NCBI GenBank assembly: GCA_900545505.1
Contig: UQZC01000048.1
Location: 1-9,238, forward strand
DNA from: an uncultured Collinsella sp.
GTDB taxonomy: Bacteria; Actinomycetota; Coriobacteriia; Coriobacteriales; Coriobacteriaceae
Reading direction: 5' to 3'
DNA: 9,238 nt
The notes below the pieces were generated by a model, which saw only the letters and a list, made by a program, of their open reading frames with translations, had not been told where the DNA came from and searched no databases. This document shows positions 3,939 to 9,238 of the stretch, piece by piece. Numbering within the stretch: position 1 is the first letter of the stretch; the number at the start of each line of letters is the position of its first letter. Position numbers and translations under genes: made by a program.

Positions 3939-6235
3939 AGGCGAAGATCTCCGCGCCTCTCGCAAAGCTTCCTGCTACGGGAAGATACGAGGTTGGGGTT
4001 GCGGTTGGTGTTGCCAAGGATGATCCCAAATACACCATTAAAAAGTACAACAACACGGAGCAGTACGGACTCACGTTCAACGACGATCCCAAGACCTTTA
4101 CGCGCAAGACGAACTATACCGACGTTAACGGCAACAACGTTTCCGGCGAGGTGACCCTTGTCAACAACGAGAAGCTCATCACGTTTTACGGGGATGCGGA
4201 TGGGAACGGCAAAGGTTCTCCGCTACAAGTCTTCAACCTGAAGGCGTCGGATCTTACCAACTCCTATAAAGGCAATATCTACCGTGGCGTGGACTTCAGC
4301 TTCAAGAATATACCCGAGGACGCTTCCGTGGTCGTCAACATCATCGGTGATGCTCCGGTTGAGTTCAACACCGGCTGGCGCTTCTGGTGGAATGATGTGG
4401 AAATCTCCCGCGGGTACGAGGAAGGTAGCGCCGTCGAGTCTCTGTACTGTACTGCCGCCCAGAGCATCCTGTGGAACTTCACTACGGCCAAGCAGGTCAC
4501 CATCCGCGGTGGTATGGCCCTTGAGGGCAATAAAGCCCTCGGAGGTGCCGATGATAAGTGGACAGACGACGACCCAGCAGCCGCCATGTTGGGCAGCATC
4601 GTTGTTCCCGACGGCAGCTTCGAGGACCACGTGACCACTAACGGCCGTGTGTACGTGGGCGGCGACTTTGAGATGTACAACCCTACGAAAGCGTGGAATT
4701 TCAGCTTCGAGGGTGACTCGGCTTCCGTCATCGATATGGATCAGGAGCGTCACAATTTACCGTGGTCCGGGTCGTATACACCGGACGGCTCTGCCATTGC
4801 GTGGAGCAAGGTCGACGCTGCGGACGGCAAGACGCTGCTTTCTGGTTCCTCGTGGAAGATATACGGAACTGTCGATGATGCCAAGAATGAGACGAATCCC
4901 ATCGTTACGGTAACGGATGGCGGTGCCAATGATTACTCTTCGGATGATGGCGAGCTTCAGTTCAACTATTTGAATCAGAAGGCCAAAATTGGCGATCCCA
5001 ACGATAAAGACTACTTCACGTACTACATTCGCGAGGTCAAGGCGCCGGCTGGTTATCAGAAGTCGGACACCATCTACTACGCAACCATGAACAACACCGG
5101 CGAGCAGGTGAACTATGTTCAGGGTCACGTGGACACGGTGAACGGAAATAAGCTCGTTTCATTCGATGATTCCAACACCACGGGCGCCATCTCCAACACC
5201 AAGATCACCGGTACGGTGTCTTGGACCAAGGTTGAGGAAGGAGACAAGGGATACACTCCTTTGGCTGGTTCCGAGTGGAAGCTTGCGAAACTGGGTGCCG
5301 ATGGTACGACCGAGGCGCAGTCTTGGACCGTGAGCGACCAGTCGGCTTCGGGCGAGACCACGTGGGCCGATGCCGACGTCACGAATGGCAAGTTCAAGCT
5401 CGAGGGTCTGCTGCCGGGCACGTACACGCTTGTTGAGACCCAGGCTCCGTTTGGCTACGAACTGAAGAACACCTACAAGTTCACGGTGGACAGCACAAAC
5501 GGCTCCATTACGTGGAAAGAGAACGAGCAGCCGAGCATCGTTGGCGGCACTACGTACATCTCTGACAAGTGCAGTGTTACTTCCGTGAAGATCCCGGTGA
5601 CCAAATCCGTTCGCAATACGGATTGGCCGAAGGATGCTGACGGCAACTATGTGCCGTTCGAGTTCAGCATTGTGGCTACGGGTGACTATGCAGCCAAAGC
5701 CCCCATGCCCGAAGCGCCCAAGATTTCTGTTGCCCCAAAGGCATGGGAGACCGACGCCGACAAGCTCAACAACATCACGGCGACCTTTGGCGCCATGACG
5801 TTCAACAAGTCGCACCTGTCCGATACCCGCGGTACGGCGGGTGACTACGCCAGGACCTACACCTACACGGTGAAGGAGGTCGCGCCTACCACCGGTGCCA
5901 TCGATAAGCTCCGCTACTCCAAGGCCGAGTACCAGGTTGCCGTCACGGTGGAGGCCGAGCTGAATAAGGCCGGCAAGTACTCCGGCCTCACCACTTCCAC
6001 CACGGTCACGCAGATGAAGGACGACATGGGCAATACTGTGAGTAACACCATCGGCAAGGACGCCGAGCCCAACGCCATCCCCGCCTCCACCTTCACCAAC
6101 GTGAAAGTCCTCACGGACCTCCCGCTCACCGGCGCGGGTTGGACCGAGAACTCCATGCTCCTCGTGGGCGCCGGTCTCATGCTTCTGGGCGGTATCGCCG
6201 CGGGAGCGTATTGGATCGTTACAAAGCGCCGCTAG
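3908..6235 (+). CDS. Pilus tip/adhesin pilin, C-terminal fragment with LPLTG anchor
   Basis: This frame is open from 3908. The first in-frame GTG at 4151 has no ribosome binding site, so the segment is probably not expressed on its own. Numbered from 4151: residues 1-205 resemble the second half of a choice-of-anchor-A domain (VFNLKASDL, VVVNIIGDAP, ILWNF, GSIVVPDG, NGRVYVGGD). A SpaA-type domain follows at 213-350, with candidate isopeptide residues Lys220, Glu295 and Asn349. A second is at 353-472, with Lys360 and ETQAPFGY at 429-436. An FctA/Spy0128-type domain lies at 476-651 (Lys485, Glu576, Asn650). The sorting signal LPLTG (657-661; 6119-6133), a hydrophobic segment and KRR end the protein. 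It has only two cysteines (100 and 474). The head plus stalk-like domains suit a tip adhesin, joined to the fibre by the sortase encoded downstream. Confidence 0.8.
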   Translation, partial: GLHQFPDSEVKAKISAPLAKLPATGRYEVGVAVGVAKDDPKYTIKKYNNTEQYGLTFNDDPKTFTRKTNYTDVNGNNVSGEVTLVNNEKLITFYGDADGNGKGSPLQVFNLKASDLTNSYKGNIYRGVDFSFKNIPEDASVVVNIIGDAPVEFNTGWRFWWNDVEISRGYEEGSAVESLYCTAAQSILWNFTTAKQVTIRGGMALEGNKALGGADDKWTDDDPAAAMLGSIVVPDGSFEDHVTTNGRVYVGGDFEMYNPTKAWNFSFEGDSASVIDMDQERHNLPWSGSYTPDGSAIAWSKVDAADGKTLLSGSSWKIYGTVDDAKNETNPIVTVTDGGANDYSSDDGELQFNYLNQKAKIGDPNDKDYFTYYIREVKAPAGYQKSDTIYYATMNNTGEQVNYVQGHVDTVNGNKLVSFDDSNTTGAISNTKITGTVSWTKVEEGDKGYTPLAGSEWKLAKLGADGTTEAQSWTVSDQSASGETTWADADVTNGKFKLEGLLPGTYTLVETQAPFGYELKNTYKFTVDSTNGSITWKENEQPSIVGGTTYISDKCSVTSVKIPVTKSVRNTDWPKDADGNYVPFEFSIVATGDYAAKAPMPEAPKISVAPKAWETDADKLNNITATFGAMTFNKSHLSDTRGTAGDYARTYTYTVKEVAPTTGAIDKLRYSKAEYQVAVTVEAELNKAGKYSGLTTSTTVTQMKDDMGNTVSNTIGKDAEPNAIPASTFTNVKVLTDLPLTGAGWTENSMLLVGAGLMLLGGIAAGAYWIVTKRR

Positions 6236-6304
6236 GACGATTCGTCTGATGGCGCATGTAGATAGATGTTTATGAATGTCGGGCTTATTTCTGAAAGGGG
6301 AATC

Positions 6305-8074
6305 ATGAACCGATTAGTACAAAAGCTGATCGCCGGCGCCGCCGCCGTAGCGATCGCCGTAACCGGCCTGGTGGGTGGAGCGCCCACGGCCAAGGCTGCG
6401 CCAGTCTACAGCATTACGATCAACAAGCAGTCGACGGATGCTGCCGATCACACGTTCAACGGCTGGCAGCTTGCCGAGCTGAAGGACGTTGTTGTTGGCA
6501 ATGACAAGTCGATTGCCTATACGATTGATACCACCGATGCGCTCGTGAGCACCATCGAGGGCGCGATGAACTTCAATGCTGTCATTGATGGGACGGGCGA
6601 TGCCCGGAACGTGCTTACTGCCTACAAGCAGGACAAGAACTTCTTTGTGTCCGAGGGCAACGCGTCGAACAACCCTATGGGCTTCCTGATCATGCGGGTG
6701 TTTAGCAATAGCGGAGCCCCTAACCTCTCCTCGCCTTGGAACAATGATGCCGCGCTGCGCACCTTTGCCCAGAACCTCGAGGACCAGACCTTCCCTGGTA
6801 CTCCTGCTGCAACCGAGTTCACCACGTCTACGGCCGGCAACGCCAATGTGAAAACCTTTAACGTCCCGGGTATCTGGTTCCTGAAGGACGTTACCAATCC
6901 CGCTGCGGACAAGGAGTCCTTCTCACTGCCCATCATTACGCCGACGAGCATTGCGGGCACCGATGTCGATGGCACCGTTACCGTGAAGAACGTGATTCCG
7001 ACCATCTCTAAGCATCTTGCCAATGCTGACGGCACCTACAACAATGAGCCGTCCTTCTCCGTGGGCGACACCGTGTACTACACGCTTGAGACTACCGTTC
7101 CGTACTACACCGGCTATTCGACCAAACGTGTGTTCAAGATCAACGACACTGCTAGTTCTGCCATTTCTTCGATTGTCGGTAACGTCGCCACGGGCGTAAA
7201 CGTTGAATCGGTCAAGGTTGGAGACGTTACTCTTAAGGTGAGTAACGACTACAGTGTTTCCTATGCTGCCACTTCTGATACCGATAGTAAGTACGCCGGA
7301 GGTGTAGATACCGTCATCGACCTTGGCAACTACGTGAACCAGGTTGCGGGCGCTACTGCGCTGAACGAGGGCGCAAAGGTGACCGTACTGGTGAGTGCTA
7401 CCCTTGATGTAGATGCCAAGCTTTCTGACTCCACCGCCATCCAGGGCAACCCCAACAAGGACTCACTTACCTGGTCGCACAACCCCAACAACACCTCCGA
7501 TGAGCAGACCATTCCTGGTAACGAGGTGAATGTCTACTCCTATAAGTTCAACATCGTGAAGACCGCCAAGGACATGACCACTAAGCTCTCGGGTGCTAAG
7601 TTCACGATCAAGGCGGGAAGCAGCTATCTCGGTTACGAGAACGGCGCATGGAAGACCCTGACCACGACTCCGACTAAGGATACTCAGGGTGGTGCCGAAG
7701 TTGGCGTGTTCGCCACCGACGATGGCGTCATCAACTTTAATGGTCTCGACGCTGGCACGTATGAGATCGAGGAGATCGTTCCTCCCAATGGTTACACCGC
7801 CGTCTCCCTGCCGAAGTTCACCTTTACGGTATCCGCTACGGTGAAGTCCGACGATCCCGAGGGCCAGAAGACCATCACTGCTGTCTCTTATGCCAAGGAC
7901 GCTACCGATCCTCGCGTCTCCGTTGAGAACTCGACCATCAAGATTTGGAACGCCAAGAACCTCACCGAGCTGCCCTTGACCGGTGACCTGGGCATCAAGG
8001 TTTTCATCACCGTGGGCGTGCTGCTCATGGCTGCTGGCGCCGCCTTTGCCCTGAGTGCACGTATGCGCTCTTAA
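6305..8074 (+). CDS. Major (backbone) pilin, LPLTG-anchored, isopeptide-forming
   Basis: 589 residues. The ATG at 6305 follows GAAAGGGG (6293-6300) and starts a clear signal peptide (hydrophobic 8-25, AKA at 29-31). An upstream in-frame ATG at 6266 lacks a ribosome binding site. Three pilin domains are visible: D1 at about 33-225; D2 from VTVKNVIPT, whose Lys228 is the expected pilin-motif lysine for polymerisation, with Lys236 and the SHNPNN asparagines (393-396) as likely internal isopeptide partners; and a CnaB/SpaA-like D3 with Lys419, the E-box YEIEEIVPPNGY (Glu490) and Asn549. LPLTG is at 556-560 (7970-7984), followed by a hydrophobic segment and RMRS. There is no cysteine in the mature protein. 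It lies 69 bases after the tip gene and 165 bases before the sortase, and would form the repeating shaft. Confidence 0.9.
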   Translation: MNRLVQKLIAGAAAVAIAVTGLVGGAPTAKAAPVYSITINKQSTDAADHTFNGWQLAELKDVVVGNDKSIAYTIDTTDALVSTIEGAMNFNAVIDGTGDARNVLTAYKQDKNFFVSEGNASNNPMGFLIMRVFSNSGAPNLSSPWNNDAALRTFAQNLEDQTFPGTPAATEFTTSTAGNANVKTFNVPGIWFLKDVTNPAADKESFSLPIITPTSIAGTDVDGTVTVKNVIPTISKHLANADGTYNNEPSFSVGDTVYYTLETTVPYYTGYSTKRVFKINDTASSAISSIVGNVATGVNVESVKVGDVTLKVSNDYSVSYAATSDTDSKYAGGVDTVIDLGNYVNQVAGATALNEGAKVTVLVSATLDVDAKLSDSTAIQGNPNKDSLTWSHNPNNTSDEQTIPGNEVNVYSYKFNIVKTAKDMTTKLSGAKFTIKAGSSYLGYENGAWKTLTTTPTKDTQGGAEVGVFATDDGVINFNGLDAGTYEIEEIVPPNGYTAVSLPKFTFTVSATVKSDDPEGQKTITAVSYAKDATDPRVSVENSTIKIWNAKNLTELPLTGDLGIKVFITVGVLLMAAGAAFALSARMRS

Positions 8075-8154
8075 TTCCCTAGCTTGATGACGCGGCGAGC
8101 GGGCGATCGTCGTCTCCTATCAGCGCCCGTGCGACGCGTTCTCACATTCCCTTT

Positions 8155-8196
8155 CGCCGCACCCCGTCGCGCTTGGACCCGCGGCGGGGTGTGGTG
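8155..8196 (+). terminator. Strong GC-rich hairpin between backbone pilin and sortase
   Basis: Bases 8155-8171 pair with 8180-8196 along 17 bp, including three G-U pairs, around the 8-base loop CTTGGACC. It begins 80 bases after the pilin stop and ends 43 bases before the sortase start. No T-run follows, so it is better read as a partial terminator, attenuator or mRNA-stabilising end that favours pilin over sortase production. Confidence 0.6.
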
Positions 8197-8239
8197 CATT
8201 AACCGTGTCCTCGCACCCACACCCCCGGAGGTGAACCAC

Positions 8240-9238
8240 ATGAAGGCAATCAAGCCCGTATCGACGATGCGCACGCCGAGCGTCGGTTCGAACCCGGCTT
8301 CCCCCAGCCGACGTAAACCGCCCCTCGCCCTGCGCCTGCTTTCCCTTCTGTGCTTTGTCGCCGGCTTTGTTATCGTGGCCACGCCCCTCGCCCTGCGCGC
8401 CATGTCCCAGGCCGAGCAGACGGCCGCAGTTACCGCGGCCGCCAACACGGTTGATGGCTGGCCCTATCCGAAGGCGGAGGAGGCCCTCGCGGCCGCGCGC
8501 GCCTACAACGAGCAGTTGGCCGCCGGCGGTCAGGACGTTATCGGCGAGGTCGTGGATCCGTTCGGTAGCACCTCCGGCGCCTCCACCGCCTCTGGCTCTG
8601 AGGATTCCATCGCCTCGCAAGATACAACCTACCAGGGGCTTCTTAACGCGGGATCGGGCCTTATGTGCTCGGTGCGCATTCCCAAGATCGACGTGAACCT
8701 GCCCGTGTACCACGGCACCTCTACCGAGGTGCTCGCTGCGGGCGCCGGCCACCTATATGGAACATCGCTGCCCGTGGGCGGCGCGAGCACGCACGCCGTG
8801 CTTACCGGCCACCGCGGCGTGCCAGGCTCGCTCCTGTTCACGCGCCTGGACGAACTGCAGGTTGGCGACTCGTTTTACATCGAGGTGATGGGCGAGGAAC
8901 TGGGTTACAAGATCGACCGCATAGACGTGATTACGCCCGACGACGATTCCAAGTTGCGCGTGACCGCCGGCGAGGACCGCGTGACGCTCATGACCTGCAC
9001 GCCCTACGGCGTGAACTCGCACCGCCTGCTCGTATCGGGCGTGCGTGCGGAGATTCCGAATGAGGTGCCCGTGCCCGAGGACGCGCAGGGCATCAACACC
9101 ACCGCGGTGGCGCTGGGCGTTTTGGGCGCGCTGCTGGCGATTGTTGTGGGTCTCGTTGCGGCCGGGCACGTGCGCAAGAAGCGGCGCGCGGCGCAGCGTG
9201 CTGCCGTTGCCGCCGCGGTGACGCTGGACGCCGGCGCG
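8240..9238 (+). CDS. srtC: Class C (pilin-polymerising) sortase, 3' end outside window
   Basis: A membrane-bound transpeptidase that cleaves LPXTG between Thr and Gly and joins pilins. The ATG at 8240 is preceded by the full Shine-Dalgarno GGAGGTGA (8227-8234). The frame stays open for 333 codons to the right edge. It has an N-terminal membrane segment (about 30-54) and a long low-complexity Ser/Ala/Gly stretch. The DPF motif at 106-108 matches the aromatic lid that covers the active site in class C enzymes. Catalytic residues are His191 in TGHRG, Cys253 in LMTCTPYG and Arg262 in NSHRL. A second membrane segment (about 288-310) is followed by KKRR, also typical of class C. It is most probably devoted to the two LPLTG proteins just upstream, and only the basic cytoplasmic tail appears to be missing. 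Confidence 0.92.
   Translation, partial: MKAIKPVSTMRTPSVGSNPASPSRRKPPLALRLLSLLCFVAGFVIVATPLALRAMSQAEQTAAVTAAANTVDGWPYPKAEEALAAARAYNEQLAAGGQDVIGEVVDPFGSTSGASTASGSEDSIASQDTTYQGLLNAGSGLMCSVRIPKIDVNLPVYHGTSTEVLAAGAGHLYGTSLPVGGASTHAVLTGHRGVPGSLLFTRLDELQVGDSFYIEVMGEELGYKIDRIDVITPDDDSKLRVTAGEDRVTLMTCTPYGVNSHRLLVSGVRAEIPNEVPVPEDAQGINTTAVALGVLGALLAIVVGLVAAGHVRKKRRAAQRAAVAAAVTLDAGA

Noticed and set aside
3968..3982. LPATG inside the tip pilin as a second sorting signal
   Set aside because: No hydrophobic segment or basic tail follows; the chain continues for hundreds of residues to the true LPLTG at 6119-6133.
6266..6304. ATG at 6266 as the backbone pilin start
   Set aside because: The ATG at 6305 has a proper Shine-Dalgarno and begins directly with a signal peptide; the upstream start has neither.
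8071..8752. Minus-strand open frames across the sortase start
   Set aside because: They oppose a sortase with all catalytic residues and a perfect ribosome binding site, and carry Arg/Gly-rich low-complexity sequence.

Overview
The window looks like chromosomal DNA from a high-GC, Gram-positive gut actinobacterium, most likely a Collinsella-type member of the Coriobacteriia. This is an inference from GC-rich codon use, LPLTG-anchored pilins paired with a class C sortase, and the style of the intergenic palindromes. No rRNA, tRNA or CRISPR array was seen.

Layout. (1) Positions 3-1214 hold the 3' part of a molybdenum cofactor gene whose product joins a MoaC domain to a MobB GTPase domain; its reading frame is still open at the left edge. 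(2) Positions 1215-1661 contain no gene but a dense set of palindromes, including three copies of an AAAGG(G)nCAG-type REP-like hairpin and a set of interleaved arms that can pair in two ways. (3) Positions 1662-2483 encode a Cof-type HAD-IIB phosphatase, followed by a fourth REP-like hairpin. (4) Positions 2530-2988 are AT-rich and regulatory in character. They hold an inverted repeat, two identical 9-bp direct repeats spaced like a LytTR-regulator binding site, candidate promoters, a leader hairpin and a strong ribosome binding site. (5) Positions 2989-9238 form a pilus operon: a 62-residue exported peptide whose stop overlaps the next start, a large tip/adhesin pilin split by a -1 frameshift near 3935, an intact 589-residue LPLTG backbone pilin, and a class C sortase that runs off the right edge.

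How the parts would work together. The backbone pilin carries the pilin-motif lysine, E-box and LPLTG signal needed for covalent polymerisation. The class C sortase would cleave LPLTG and join subunits. The frameshifted protein (choice-of-anchor-A-like head, two SpaA-type domains, one FctA-type domain, LPLTG) would normally cap the fibre as the adhesive tip. A GC-rich 17-bp hairpin between backbone pilin and sortase probably sets their relative expression. The most notable points are the frameshift in the tip protein, the LytTR-like promoter site, and the tiny exported peptide coupled to the tip gene.
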